Assembly: GCF_012395185.1 (NCBI RefSeq)
Contig: NZ_JAAZTU010000008.1
Span: 62,001 to 126,000 of the forward strand
Length of the DNA: 64,000 bases
Reading direction: 5' to 3'
Source: Vibrio aestuarianus
GTDB lineage: Bacteria; Pseudomonadota; Gammaproteobacteria; Enterobacterales; Vibrionaceae
Of the stretch, positions 18,570 through 28,252 are shown piece by piece; the stretch's first letter is position 1, and every line of letters starts with the position of its first letter. The position numbers and the translations under genes are program-made. Under the pieces are notes generated by a model. The model did no database searches. It saw nothing but the letters and a program-made list of their open reading frames with translations, and had not been told where the DNA came from.

Positions 18570-19169
18570 ATGAGCAACGAAAAAAACACCATGAAAGAAG
18601 AAGAGCTACAGCAAGATGTAGTTGAGCAAGAAGCTGAAGCTGTGGGTACTGAAGCTGATATCGATTGGAACGAAAGCGTTGAATTGGATGAGCAAGAAGC
18701 CAAAATTGCTCAATTAGAAGCCGCGTTACTATCGAGCGAAGCAAAAATTCAAGAGCAGCAAGATACAGTTCTAAGAGCAAAAGCTGAAGTTGAAAATATG
18801 CGTCGTCGCTCTGAAGCTGAAATTGATAAAGCGCGTAAGTACGCGTTGAGTCGTTTTGCTGAAGAGTTATTACCAGTACTGGATAACCTAGAGCGCGCTA
18901 TCCAAGCGGCTGACGCTGACAATGAAGTGATCAAGCCATTGGTTGAAGGTGTCGAGCTTACGCATAAAACGTTTGTTGGCGTAATTGAAAAATTTGGCCT
19001 GAAAGAAATTAATCCAGAAGGCGAAGTATTTAATCCTGAGTTCCACCAAGCGATGTCGATCCAAGAAAGCGCCGATCACGAGCCGAATACGGTGATGTTT
19101 GTGATGCAAAAAGGCTACGAACTTAATGGTCGCGTTGTTCGCCCTGCAATGGTGATGGTTTCAAAATAA
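18570..19169 (+). CDS. grpE: Nucleotide exchange factor GrpE
   Basis: A 199-residue co-chaperone that exchanges ADP on DnaK. It has an acidic N terminus, a long helix ([25 protein letters not shown]) and the C-terminal beta domain with NPEFHQAMS and [22 protein letters not shown]. The ATG at 18570 is preceded by GGAGAT; the upstream in-frame TTG at 18552 is rejected. Driven by a sigma-32 type promoter. It is followed by a long gap and then dnaK, each with its own heat-shock promoter. Confidence 0.97.
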   Translation: MSNEKNTMKEEELQQDVVEQEAEAVGTEADIDWNESVELDEQEAKIAQLEAALLSSEAKIQEQQDTVLRAKAEVENMRRRSEAEIDKARKYALSRFAEELLPVLDNLERAIQAADADNEVIKPLVEGVELTHKTFVGVIEKFGLKEINPEGEVFNPEFHQAMSIQESADHEPNTVMFVMQKGYELNGRVVRPAMVMVSK

Positions 19170-19416
19170 TCATTTTTAATTGATCGGTGCGCAATTTAGT
19201 TATTGTTTCTCCATGATGTTATTTAAGAGTGATGATTTGCAATCAAGTTTTGGCTTGTTTGCTGTACAAGGGAGGCTAAGGCCTCTCTTTTTAATGAGTA
19301 GATGTTTGATAGAAGAAAACTCATGGTTTATGTCGTTATGCCTAGCGCGTATTCCTGTATTCATCGGCACGAAGAAGAGTTTAGATATAAAAATCGTAAT
19401 TTTTTTCAAATTTGCC

Positions 19417-19441
19417 CTTGAAATGGTTTTTAGCGCCCCTA
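19417..19441 (+). promoter_or_regulatory. Sigma-32 promoter of dnaK
   Basis: CCCTTGAA at 19415-19422 and CCCCTATTTA starting at 19436 are separated by 13 bases (from CTTGAA), a good RpoH-type match. It lies 120 bases before dnaK. The rest of the 395-base grpE-dnaK gap shows no gene; a short frame there has no support. Confidence 0.82.
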
Positions 19442-19564
19442 TTTATTGGGCATACGAGAAACAAACATCCTTGTTTAGTTTGTGAGCCAGGGTTGAAACC
19501 CTGTTCTCCAGCCCCATATTGGGGATAGTGAAAAACAAAATAGAATTTATTTGGAGATAGCCAG

Positions 19565-21472
19565 ATGGGTAAGATCATTGGTATTGACTTAGGTACTACT
19601 AACTCTTGTGTTGCTGTTTTAGATGGCGACAAACCTCGCGTAATCGAAAACGCAGAAGGTGAGCGTACAACGGCATCGGTAATTGCATATACAGATGGTG
19701 AGACGCTAGTAGGTCAGCCTGCAAAACGTCAAGCGGTAACAAACCCAACCAACACGCTATTTGCAATTAAGCGTTTGATCGGTCGTCGTTTTGAAGACGA
19801 AGAAGTACAACGTGACATCGAAATCATGCCTTACAAAATTGTAAAAGCTGATAACGGTGATGCTTGGGTTGAAGCAAAAGGCCAGAAAATGGCGGCTCCT
19901 CAAGTTTCAGCTGAAATTCTTAAGAAAATGAAGAAAACAGCTGAAGACTTCCTAGGTGAAGAAGTCACTGGCGCAGTAATCACTGTTCCTGCTTACTTTA
20001 ACGATGCTCAACGCCAAGCAACAAAAGATGCTGGTCGTATTGCTGGTCTAGACGTTAAACGTATCATCAACGAACCAACGGCTGCTGCTCTAGCATACGG
20101 CCTAGACAAGTCAGGCGGCGATCGCGTTATCGCAGTTTACGACCTTGGTGGTGGTACATTTGATATTTCAATCATCGAGATCGATGAAGTTGAAGGCGAG
20201 AAAACATTTGAAGTTCTAGCAACTAACGGTGACACACACCTTGGTGGTGAAGACTTCGATAACCGCTTGATCAACTACCTCGTTGATGAGTTCAAAAAAG
20301 AACAAGGCATCAACCTGAAAACTGATCCGTTAGCAATGCAACGTGTTAAAGAAGCGGCAGAAAAAGCGAAAATTGAGCTTTCTTCAGCTTCTCAAACTGA
20401 CGTAAATCTGCCTTACGTAACGGCAGATGCAACGGGTCCTAAGCACATGAACGTTAAAGTAACGCGTGCGAAACTAGAATCTCTAGTTGAAGACCTAGTA
20501 CAACGTTCACTTGAGCCTCTAAAAGTTGCTCTAGCGGATGCTGACCTATCTGTAGGTGACATTACTGATGTTATCCTCGTTGGTGGTCAGACTCGTATGC
20601 CAATGGTTCAAGCGAAAGTGGCTGAGTTCTTCGGTAAAGAAGCTCGTCGTGACGTGAACCCTGATGAAGCAGTAGCGGTTGGTGCGGCAATTCAAGGTGG
20701 TGTACTAGCGGGTGATGTTAAAGACGTACTATTGCTAGACGTTACTCCTCTATCTTTCGGTATCGAAACGATGGGTGGTGTAATGACTAAACTGATTGAG
20801 AAAAACACAACCATCCCAACCAAAGCGGATCAAGTGTTCTCAACAGCTGAAGATAACCAAAGCGCAGTAACGATTCACGTTCTTCAAGGTGAGCGTAAGC
20901 AAGCGACTTACAACAAGTCTCTTGGTCAGTTTAACCTAGAGGGTATTCAACCTGCGCCACGTGGTATGCCACAAATTGAAGTAACTTTCGACCTTGATGC
21001 TGATGGTATCTTGAAGGTATCAGCGAAAGACAAACAAACTGGTAAAGAGCAGAAGATTACGATCCAAGCTTCAGGTGGTCTGTCTGATGAAGAAATCGAG
21101 AAAATGGTACAAGAAGCAGAAGCTAACAAAGAAGCGGACAAGAAGTTCGAAGAGTTAGTGGTTGCACGTAACCAAGCTGACCAAATGATTCACGGTACAC
21201 GTAAGCAAATTGAAGAAGCGGGTGATGCGCTTCCTGCTGACGATAAAGTGAAAATTGAAGCGGCGATTACAGAGCTAGAAGAAGCGAAGAAAGGCGAAGA
21301 TAAAGAAGCTATCGACGCTAAAGTTCAAGCTTTAATGGCTGCTGCTCAGAAGCTGATGGAAATCGCTCAACAGAAAGCTCAAGCACAGCAAGCCGGTGAA
21401 GGCCAGCAACAATCAGCAGAAGATGATGTTGTAGATGCTGAGTTTGAAGAAGTTAAAGAAGACAAGAAGTAA
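19565..21472 (+). CDS. dnaK: Chaperone DnaK (Hsp70)
   Basis: A 635-residue Hsp70 ATPase that folds and disaggregates proteins with DnaJ and GrpE. N-terminal ATPase signature [14 protein letters not shown], phosphate-2 motif [13 protein letters not shown], adenosine motif [14 protein letters not shown], the interdomain linker [16 protein letters not shown], the substrate-binding beta domain and a lid ending in [19 protein letters not shown] is just upstream of the ATG. Length and all motifs are standard. Codon use is strongly biased as expected of a highly expressed gene. Confidence 0.99.
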   Translation: MGKIIGIDLGTTNSCVAVLDGDKPRVIENAEGERTTASVIAYTDGETLVGQPAKRQAVTNPTNTLFAIKRLIGRRFEDEEVQRDIEIMPYKIVKADNGDAWVEAKGQKMAAPQVSAEILKKMKKTAEDFLGEEVTGAVITVPAYFNDAQRQATKDAGRIAGLDVKRIINEPTAAALAYGLDKSGGDRVIAVYDLGGGTFDISIIEIDEVEGEKTFEVLATNGDTHLGGEDFDNRLINYLVDEFKKEQGINLKTDPLAMQRVKEAAEKAKIELSSASQTDVNLPYVTADATGPKHMNVKVTRAKLESLVEDLVQRSLEPLKVALADADLSVGDITDVILVGGQTRMPMVQAKVAEFFGKEARRDVNPDEAVAVGAAIQGGVLAGDVKDVLLLDVTPLSFGIETMGGVMTKLIEKNTTIPTKADQVFSTAEDNQSAVTIHVLQGERKQATYNKSLGQFNLEGIQPAPRGMPQIEVTFDLDADGILKVSAKDKQTGKEQKITIQASGGLSDEEIEKMVQEAEANKEADKKFEELVVARNQADQMIHGTRKQIEEAGDALPADDKVKIEAAITELEEAKKGEDKEAIDAKVQALMAAAQKLMEIAQQKAQAQQAGEGQQQSAEDDVVDAEFEEVKEDKK

Positions 21473-21506
21473 TTCTCTTTACTAGAGTTGCCTAATTTAG
21501 GTGTTA

Positions 21507-21532
21507 GAAGTGCGATAGAGATAACGCACTTC
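21507..21532 (+). terminator. Hairpin after dnaK
   Basis: GAAGTGCG and CGCACTTC pair perfectly around a 10-base loop 35 bases after the dnaK stop. There is no T-tract, so this may be an attenuator or processing hairpin that lets some transcripts continue to dnaJ. A second stem (GGGCGT/ACGCCC) follows near 21590-21616. Confidence 0.45.
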
Positions 21533-21768
21533 CTCCTAAATCAAGCTATCTAGTTTTGAATCAAGATCCTTGTCTGGACTATTCTTGCGGGCGTTTGAGG
21601 TAACTCTTACGCCCGTACGTTTGTAAGTCATAATCAAAAACATTGGTGTCTATCTAACTAAAAGTGTCTTTTTAATTTTAGTTCATTAGAATCTAGAGCC
21701 ATTAGTTAGATTGATATAAACACCGAACGATATTTGTCGTTTGCAGTAATAAATTGGTGACGAAGAAC

Positions 21769-22914
21769 ATGTCAAAACGTGATTTTTACGAAGTATTAGG
21801 CGTTGGCCGAGATGCCTCTGAGCGCGATATTAAAAAGGCGTATAAACGCTTAGCAATGAAGTTTCACCCTGATAGAAATCAAGGGGATGCAAGCGCTTCG
21901 GATAAGTTTAAAGAAGTAAAAGAAGCGTATGAAATTTTAACTGACCCACAAAAGAAAGCCGCTTATGATCAATATGGTCATGCAGCCTTTCAACAAGGCG
22001 GCATGGGCGGTGGTGGCTTCGGTGGCGGTGGTAGCGCAGACTTCGGCGACATTTTCGGTGATGTCTTTGGTGATATCTTTGGCGGTGGTCGCCGTGGTGG
22101 TGGCCAAGCTCGTGCACAACGCGGTGCAGACTTACGCTACAACATGGAATTATCGCTAGAAGAAGCGGTTCGTGGTTGTTCGAAAGAAATTGAAATACCA
22201 ACACTAGTGCATTGTGACAGTTGTGAAGGGACGGGTGCTAAGAAGGGCACGTCGGCTCAGACTTGTGGCACTTGTCATGGGCATGGTCAAGTTCAGATGC
22301 GTCAGGGTTTCTTTGCTGTTCAACAAACCTGTCCAACCTGTAATGGTAAAGGTAAGATCATCAAAGACCCATGTAACGTGTGTCATGGCCAAGGTCGCAA
22401 GCAAAAATCGAAAACGCTGAGTGTGAAAATTCCAGCGGGCGTAGATACGGGCGATCGCATCCGTCTATCCGGTGAAGGTGAAGCTGGGGAAATGGGCGCA
22501 CCAGCTGGCGATTTGTACGTACAAGTGCATGTCAAAGAGCACAACATTTTTGAGCGTGATGGCAATAACTTGTACTGCGAAGTTCCTGTTAGCTTTACGA
22601 TGGCAGCGCTTGGTGGGGAAGTTGAAGTCCCAACATTAGATGGCCGTGTTAGCTTAAAAGTACCTGAAGAAACGCAAACTGGACGTATGTTCCGTATGCG
22701 CGGCAAGGGTGTGAAAGGCGTTCGTGGTGGAGCGATTGGCGATTTGATCGTTAAGTTGGTCGTTGAAACACCGGTCAAACTTAGCGCACGCCAAAAAGAG
22801 CTATTACGTGAATTTGAAGATACTTGCGGTGGGGATGCAGCGAATAAGCATAAACCTAAATCGGAAGGTTTTTTCAATGGCGTTAAAAAGTTCTTTGATG
22901 ACTTAACTAGCTAA
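21769..22914 (+). CDS. dnaJ: Chaperone DnaJ (Hsp40)
   Basis: A 381-residue class I J-protein that stimulates DnaK ATPase. The J domain is at the N terminus with the HPD motif (KFHPDRN), followed by a Gly/Phe-rich stretch, then four zinc-binding CxxCxGxG repeats ([32 protein letters not shown]) and the substrate-binding C-terminal domains. I take the ATG at 21769; the TTG five codons upstream gives an untypical N terminus. The 296-base gap from dnaK suggests a separate or attenuated transcript. Confidence 0.98.
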   Translation: MSKRDFYEVLGVGRDASERDIKKAYKRLAMKFHPDRNQGDASASDKFKEVKEAYEILTDPQKKAAYDQYGHAAFQQGGMGGGGFGGGGSADFGDIFGDVFGDIFGGGRRGGGQARAQRGADLRYNMELSLEEAVRGCSKEIEIPTLVHCDSCEGTGAKKGTSAQTCGTCHGHGQVQMRQGFFAVQQTCPTCNGKGKIIKDPCNVCHGQGRKQKSKTLSVKIPAGVDTGDRIRLSGEGEAGEMGAPAGDLYVQVHVKEHNIFERDGNNLYCEVPVSFTMAALGGEVEVPTLDGRVSLKVPEETQTGRMFRMRGKGVKGVRGGAIGDLIVKLVVETPVKLSARQKELLREFEDTCGGDAANKHKPKSEGFFNGVKKFFDDLTS

Positions 22915-22938
22915 TAGCGCGTTAACAATATGATATTT

Positions 22939-22970
22939 CAAGGCTCGCAATTGCGGGCCTTGTTTGTTTT
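22939..22970 (+). terminator. dnaJ terminator
   Basis: CAAGGCTCGCAA and TTGCGGGCCTTG form a 12-bp stem with one mismatch, followed by TTTGTTTTT. Standard intrinsic terminator 25 bases after dnaJ; it may also serve the convergent pilin gene. Confidence 0.85.
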
Positions 22971-22990
22971 TGGCATTCACAAACCATAAG

Positions 22991-23425
22991 CTATTTCCAA
23001 CACGTTTTCGGCTCGGCTTCATTATTGGCTGTGAGTGTCATTTTCTTATCACTGAGCAAACATGGGTCTTTATCTTGCCCCTTAGTCGCTTGTGCCGTTG
23101 CGGTAATGATATAAGCATGGGTTGCAGAGCTCGCAACAGCAAATAGATAGCGCTCGCTATCACTATCACAAATTAGACATGTTCCTCCTGACATGATCTG
23201 ACTCCAGCTATAACCATTGTCGTAGTGATGCTCTAGCGTGAGCTGAATTTTCGCCATATCTGCCAATGCGGTTGTCCTATGTCCTTTCAATACATGTTTG
23301 CTGTAACTAGGGTAGGCGATAGCCGCTAACAGGCTAATGATTGATACGACGATCAATAATTCGATCAATGTCATTCCTAATCGTCTTATTTTGTTGCCGT
23401 TGCAGAGTGAATTTCGAATTATCAC
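22991..23425 (-). CDS. Type IV minor pilin, PilE-like
   Basis: A 144-residue prepilin. The cleavage region RRLG|MTLIELLIVVSII has Glu5 and a hydrophobic helix, followed by ISLLAAIAYPSY as in PilE. A globular domain with cysteine pairs (CLIC and a distal Cys near the end) follows. The GTG at 23425 with AGGAA six bases upstream gives a 17-residue leader. ATG at 23473 would make an overlong leader. It is divergent from the fimT-type gene; the cluster lies next to dnaJ as in V. cholerae. Likely an initiator or accessory pilin of the chitin-induced/MSHA-independent T4P; the exact filament is inference. Confidence 0.82.
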   Translation of the reverse strand: MIIRNSLCNGNKIRRLGMTLIELLIVVSIISLLAAIAYPSYSKHVLKGHRTTALADMAKIQLTLEHHYDNGYSWSQIMSGGTCLICDSDSERYLFAVASSATHAYIITATAQATKGQDKDPCLLSDKKMTLTANNEAEPKTCWK

Positions 23426-23524
23426 GTGGAGTTCCTTATCGATTTCCCGCTCATTTTTATTAGGTGTTAGCATTCGCGCAAGATGAATTTTGTTTCATAT
23501 TTTATTTACATGGGAGTTTGGGAA

Positions 23525-24025
23525 ATGGCTCGCGGATTTACTCTGTTAGAACTGCTGATCACTGTAATGGTACTTGCCGTTTTACTGTCGGTTGCCGCTC
23601 CGAGTTTTACGCGTGTCAGTGAGAGTCAAAAAATGAAGCGCTTAGCTAATGAATTGAATGGATTTGTGATGAATGCTCGCTCAGAAGCGGTGAGAAGAAA
23701 AACAGAGTTATGGGCTCATATCGCTATTTCTGGCGCAAGTAATAACAGTGGTGATTGGTCTATCGTGTTAACGGATTCTGCCACCAATCCTGGAGGAACC
23801 GTTCTTTCATCCCTTTCTGGAGAGGCTTATAACAATATCGAGGTATCGACAACGTATGTTTCAGAACAGATTAATTTCGATGCAATTAATGGCCGAGCGA
23901 CTAGCGGCAGTTTTATTTTTACCAGCAGTGGTGGTGCTTTAAAATTAGGATCATTTCGCCTTTCGGGAAAAATGAGAATATGCGCTGTTGGAGGAGACCA
24001 CTTTGGTTTCAAGGCGTGTTCTTAA
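23525..24025 (+). CDS. Type IV minor pilin, FimT/GspH-like
   Basis: A 166-residue pseudopilin with prepilin site MARG|FTLLELLITVMVLAV, Glu5 present. The GspH/FimT domain features follow (LNGFVMNARSEAVRRKTELW and FTSSGGALKLGSFRLSG-type C terminus). It starts at the ATG 23525 with GGGAG upstream. Its 3' end overlaps the next gene by 23 bases. First gene of a rightward minor pilin operon (fimT-pilW-pilX-pilV order). Confidence 0.85.
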   Translation: MARGFTLLELLITVMVLAVLLSVAAPSFTRVSESQKMKRLANELNGFVMNARSEAVRRKTELWAHIAISGASNNSGDWSIVLTDSATNPGGTVLSSLSGEAYNNIEVSTTYVSEQINFDAINGRATSGSFIFTSSGGALKLGSFRLSGKMRICAVGGDHFGFKACS

Positions 24026-24623
24026 TTCATTGCAACAAGGCGGGGCTACGTTGATCGAATTTATGGTCGCGTCAGTTATTGGTTTAATGGCTATTGGCAT
24101 CATTGGTTCGGTATTTGTCACTAGTCAGAGCAGCGCAGCAGAAAGAGGTAAAGAACTACTGCTGCTGCAACAAGTCTATGGCACTTTACAATACTTAAAA
24201 CAAGACATTCAGCGAGCGGGCTACGCTGGTGATAGTCGCTCCCCTTTACGGCTGCAAGATAGTGATGATCTGGTTTATATTTCGGCGGATGCCAAAACGA
24301 TTGCTTACGCTTACTTAGATGACCGCCAACCGCCTGAACAAATTCGTAATGTATCACTGAGCTGGGTTTCTGGTGAGTTGAAAGTGTGTGATAGACCGTC
24401 GTCAATGGTGACAAAAACAGTGTCAGCAGCGACATCGGGTTGCTCGGCTATTTTTGAACCGCAGCAAATCATGGTGACTAAGTTTCACGTGCAGCAAGTA
24501 AGCTTGGCATCATCGGGGGTCAGCTCTGCTTATCTCACTATTTCGATGGCCGCAGCATTAGTTGGTGATCCTAGTGTTTCTCATGCACTTGCAATCAATA
24601 TTAAGCAGAGGAATTGGCAATGA
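24003..24623 (+). CDS. Type IV minor pilin, PilW-like
   Basis: About 206 residues. The prepilin site QQGG|ATLIEFMVASVIGLMA has Glu5. The hydrophobic helix is followed by the PilW-type block LKQDIQRAGYAGD. The start is probably the TTG at 24003, since GGAGGAG ends six bases before it, inside the 3' end of the fimT-like gene; an upstream TTG at 23988 is inside that ribosome site. The stop overlaps the next gene (ATGA). It belongs to the minor pilin complex that primes type IV pili. Confidence 0.8.
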   Translation: MVSRRVLNSLQQGGATLIEFMVASVIGLMAIGIIGSVFVTSQSSAAERGKELLLLQQVYGTLQYLKQDIQRAGYAGDSRSPLRLQDSDDLVYISADAKTIAYAYLDDRQPPEQIRNVSLSWVSGELKVCDRPSSMVTKTVSAATSGCSAIFEPQQIMVTKFHVQQVSLASSGVSSAYLTISMAAALVGDPSVSHALAINIKQRNWQ

Positions 24624-25873
24624 GGCGAGCGAAGTGGCGAGGGGCAATTACGCTATTAGTCACAGCATTGCTATTGGCTATTACCTTGATGCTGGTTTTG
24701 GGCAGTTATCGCGCGACCCTTTATCAAATCAAAAGAGCGCAAAATGAAATTGAAACAAGGCAAGATCACTGGCGAGCAGAGGGTGGACTTGAGTGCGTTT
24801 ATACGCAATTTAAACTGGCAGATGGGTTACCTGGTACACTTCAACCTTGTCTATTTACCACACCTGTCGTATTGACCTTAGAACCATTGGCGAACGGCTA
24901 TTTAGTTTCAGCTCGTTCTCATTACCTTTCTCTTTCCAAAACAATTTTAACGTCTGGTGCCTTACAACCGGGCGCGATGCAATCCAGCGCCGATCTCTAT
25001 TTTCATTCAAGTGCGACATTTTCAACGCCAGATCCCGGAGCATTAACCGCAGATGGATGGCAATGTATTGCACTTAGATATCGCAGTCGATTTTATGCGG
25101 CCGTGGTCGACAACAAGGGTATTGTTCATGGAGTTCCTCCCTACGCCGATTTTAACAATCCGGATGGTAAGGAGTGTATTAACCTTGAAGGTAATGACCA
25201 TTTATCTTCATTAATTGGTGGTATTGGTGTTGGGCGAGATTTCGTGTTGGATCCTGATGTATCGCCATTTGAAGCATATTTTGGTGTACCTGTTACTGAG
25301 CACAATACAGTAAGAGATAGTGGTGAATTTACAGTGATTAGCGGCAGCGGTTCGCCCAAAACTGTTAGCCATTGCGGGACTAAATTGGCAAGTGAAATTG
25401 ACGCTGGTAATACTCGGGTTTGGCTAGAAGGAGGCTGTGAAATTGAGAGTTCAGAATATAACGCTCTTGTCGACGCGACTCAAACAACGCAGGGGGTGAC
25501 TATTTTGGTGCATGATGGGTTAATGTCGATAATGGGTAAGCCCGAGTTAGGTGCTTCTGCCCATCCATTCAAAGGTGTGCTATTTCATTTTAATGTAGAT
25601 TACCAACCGACGGTGGCAGACTGGGCGGCTTTTGCCGCCAATGCTTATTTAAACCATGCATCGAGTCCAATTGAGAACAGTTATCGCACGGCAGCTTCTT
25701 ATTATCAGCATGGTGCATTTGCAGTGTCAGGTGGGCAGTTTTTTGATGCTAAAGGGCAAGCGGCTATTTTCTTCAATTCGCTGGATTTTCGTTTTAATAA
25801 AGATGTGATTGATGAATCAAGGAAACCTTTTAATACCGTCAAATGGCGCAAGGGGTCGTGGAATGATCTCTAA
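24620..25873 (+). CDS. Minor pilin, PilX-like, lacking Glu5
   Basis: A 417-residue protein. The N-terminal MRRAKWRG|AITLLVTALLLAITLML resembles a prepilin leader and helix but position 5 is leucine rather than glutamate, as in PilX/GspK-type tip pilins. The remaining 380 residues are a large soluble domain with several cysteines and no motif I recognise. Translationally coupled to pilW (ATGA). Length is much greater than usual for PilX. It could sit at the fibre tip. Assignment rests on position and leader. Confidence 0.7.
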   Translation: MRRAKWRGAITLLVTALLLAITLMLVLGSYRATLYQIKRAQNEIETRQDHWRAEGGLECVYTQFKLADGLPGTLQPCLFTTPVVLTLEPLANGYLVSARSHYLSLSKTILTSGALQPGAMQSSADLYFHSSATFSTPDPGALTADGWQCIALRYRSRFYAAVVDNKGIVHGVPPYADFNNPDGKECINLEGNDHLSSLIGGIGVGRDFVLDPDVSPFEAYFGVPVTEHNTVRDSGEFTVISGSGSPKTVSHCGTKLASEIDAGNTRVWLEGGCEIESSEYNALVDATQTTQGVTILVHDGLMSIMGKPELGASAHPFKGVLFHFNVDYQPTVADWAAFAANAYLNHASSPIENSYRTAASYYQHGAFAVSGGQFFDAKGQAAIFFNSLDFRFNKDVIDESRKPFNTVKWRKGSWNDL

Positions 25874-26276
25874 ACACAAAGGTTTTAGCCTTATCGAAGT
25901 GATGATTGCTTTTCTATTGATTGGTATTAGTAGCCTAGGGTTAGTGAAACTGCACATTTATGTTGAGCAAAGAGCAGACTTTGCTTTGCATAGTATTGAA
26001 GCGCTTCATTTGGCTGAAAATAAACTGGAGTGGTTTCGCACTCGTGGTGCGTCCTCAGCGTTATCTTCCATGACACTAGCAGATTTCTCTACCGATATTA
26101 TTGATGGGCAAGATACCTCGCACTCTTTTTATACTTTACGTTGGTCTGTTCCCTCTGTGAGCTTATCGGGCGCATTAAAGAGTATTGATATCGAAGTATC
26201 ATGGTTTGATCGTCAAGGGGAAAAGCAGTCTGTGAAGTTGCAAACGATGCTCTCAGCATTCAGCGAATTTGATTAA
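25863..26276 (+). CDS. Type IV minor pilin, PilV-like
   Basis: A 137-residue prepilin with the site MISKHKG|FSLIEVMIAFLLIGISSLGL, Glu5 present, followed by HLAENKLEWFRTRG, a common PilV feature. The ATG at 25863 overlaps the previous gene by 11 bases. It closes the minor pilin operon. Confidence 0.82.
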   Translation: MISKHKGFSLIEVMIAFLLIGISSLGLVKLHIYVEQRADFALHSIEALHLAENKLEWFRTRGASSALSSMTLADFSTDIIDGQDTSHSFYTLRWSVPSVSLSGALKSIDIEVSWFDRQGEKQSVKLQTMLSAFSEFD

Positions 26277-26622
26277 TCAGTTCCTACTTGGCGGTTAGTA
26301 AGCTCAACACGCACTAATGCTTTTTTTATGAGGTAACGCCTATTGATACGAGCATTTATTTCTTTGCTAACTCAGTGTTTACTTATAAATGGAATCAATG
26401 TTTTTGCGCTAAGGTTATCTGTTTGTAGTGCTAATTGATATTTGCTTGTATGTGGATTGTTGTAGTGTGGTGCTGTTTTTGCAAGTTATGTCTCCATTTT
26501 TGCAAAAACACACAGGGTGTTGTGTTTTAGCTTTCTCTTTGTTATAGAATTATCGCTAATTATTGGGTCGAAAAACTATTTTACGAAGACCTGCGAATGC
26601 AACATCACATATGGAGTTACCA
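26277..26622. other. Intergenic region before AbgT transporter
   Basis: A 346-base gap. At 26504-26527 AAAACACA and TGTGTTTT form an inverted repeat that may end the pilin transcript. The AbgT promoter must lie here (for example TATAGAAT near 26544). No gene is visible. Confidence 0.4.
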
Positions 26623-28182
26623 ATGAGTAACCAAGCGACACAACAAGCACCATCGCCGAAGCCGAGCGGTATGGATCGCTTTTTAAACTTTATTGAACGA
26701 GCAGGTAACAAAATCCCAGATCCTGCTATTTTGTTTTTCTGGGCACTGGTTATTGTTTGGGTTTCATCTGCACTTTTGTCGAATGTTACATTCGATCTTA
26801 TCAATCCTCGCACGGGTGAAGCACTGCAAGTTAACAACTTACTGACTGGCCAAGCGCTTGCGAGCTTTTTAGCGAATATGGTCACCACATTCACCAGTTT
26901 TGCGCCATTAGGCATCGTTTTGGTCGCCATGCTTGGTGTTGGTGTTGCTGACTCTTCAGGCTTTATCACCACGGGTTTGAAGAAAATGCTGAACTTCACA
27001 CCCGCTAAGCTTCTTACCCCAATGCTGATTTTAGTGGCTATTGTTTCCCATACAGCCGCTGATGCTGGTTATGTACTGGTCATTCCATTGGGCGGTATTA
27101 TCTTCCATGCTGCGGGGCGTCATCCATTAGCTGGTATTGCCGCGGCTTTTGCTGGTGTATCGGGTGGTTTTTCAGCGAACTTTATTCCTTCAGGTATTGA
27201 CCCGCTACTGGCTGGCTTTACTCAAACGGCTGCTCAAGTACTGGATCCTGACTATGTGGTTAACCCGTTAGCGAATATTTTCTTCACCGGCCTTTCATCA
27301 ATCATCATTGTGGCGATTGGTTGGTACGTGACAGAGAAAATCATTGAGCCACGTTTGGCTAAAATGCCTGTTGATGAAGATGCAGAAACCGCACCCGATT
27401 TAGGTACTTTTACTGCGATTGAATCAAAAGCATTTAAGTATGCGGGGTGGGCAATGATTGTTGGTATTGGTTTGCTTGTGGCAGCACTGATCCCTGAAAA
27501 TTCAGCGCTCCGTTCACCTGATGGTGAGCTCACCGCATTCTCTGCACCAGTGATGAAATCTATTGTGCCACTGATTTTTATCCTATTTATTATTCCGGGC
27601 ATTGTTTATGGCCGTGTCGCTGGTACTTTTAAAAACAGCAATGATGTCATTAAAGCAATGTCTGCAACGATGGCAACGATGGGCGCGTACATTGTTATGT
27701 CGTTCTTCTGTGCTCAGTTCTTGTCAGCATTTGGTCAATCGAACATCGGTACTATGTTGGCGTTGTATGGCGCTGAAGGTCTCAAAGCGATGGATCTACC
27801 TGGTCAGGCTACGATTGTTGGTATGATTCTACTGACAGCGTGCGTTAACTTGTTGGTAGGCTCTGCGTCAGCTAAGTGGGCATTAATTGGTCCAATTCTA
27901 GTACCAATGTTAATGGCGGTGGGGATCTCTCCTGAACTCTCGCAAGCGGCTTACCGTGTAGGTGATTCAGTTTCTAACATTATCTCTCCGCTAATGGTGT
28001 TCTTCCCACTGGTTGTTGTTTATTGCCAACGTTATGTGAAATCAACAGGTATTGGTACATTAGCGTCATTGATGATGCCGTTCTCAATTGCAATGCTTAT
28101 CGGTTGGACGGTTTTCTTGCTGGCTTATTGGGCTTTCGGTATCCCTCTAGGCGTGCAAGCACCATATACTTACAGCATGTAA
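26623..28182 (+). CDS. AbgT-family transporter (first of two)
   Basis: A 519-residue inner membrane protein of the AbgT family, which imports p-aminobenzoyl-glutamate in E. coli and acts as proton-driven sulfonamide exporters in some species. Family features include NKIPDPAILFFWALV near the N terminus, HTAADAGYVLVIPLG, a glycine-rich FAGVSGGFSANF and a late NLLVGSASAKWALIGPILVPM. About 12 membrane segments. GGAG precedes the ATG at 26623. A paralogue lies at 43133. Substrate unknown. Confidence 0.9.
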   Translation: MSNQATQQAPSPKPSGMDRFLNFIERAGNKIPDPAILFFWALVIVWVSSALLSNVTFDLINPRTGEALQVNNLLTGQALASFLANMVTTFTSFAPLGIVLVAMLGVGVADSSGFITTGLKKMLNFTPAKLLTPMLILVAIVSHTAADAGYVLVIPLGGIIFHAAGRHPLAGIAAAFAGVSGGFSANFIPSGIDPLLAGFTQTAAQVLDPDYVVNPLANIFFTGLSSIIIVAIGWYVTEKIIEPRLAKMPVDEDAETAPDLGTFTAIESKAFKYAGWAMIVGIGLLVAALIPENSALRSPDGELTAFSAPVMKSIVPLIFILFIIPGIVYGRVAGTFKNSNDVIKAMSATMATMGAYIVMSFFCAQFLSAFGQSNIGTMLALYGAEGLKAMDLPGQATIVGMILLTACVNLLVGSASAKWALIGPILVPMLMAVGISPELSQAAYRVGDSVSNIISPLMVFFPLVVVYCQRYVKSTGIGTLASLMMPFSIAMLIGWTVFLLAYWAFGIPLGVQAPYTYSM

Positions 28183-28208
28183 GTGATGCTTCAAATCAAG
28201 TAAAGAAG

Positions 28209-28236
28209 GCCCGTGATACTGTTCACGGGCTTTTTT
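28209..28236 (+). terminator. Terminator after AbgT gene
   Basis: GCCCGTGA and TCACGGGC stem with a six-base loop and TTTTTT directly after. Convincing intrinsic terminator, lying between the convergent abgT-type and fghA genes. Confidence 0.9.
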
Positions 28237-28252
28237 GTGGACGATTCGAAGC

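Noticed and set aside
19180..19485. 101-codon frame in the grpE-dnaK gap
   Set aside because: Overlaps the dnaK heat-shock promoter; composition is low in protein character and there is no ribosome site.
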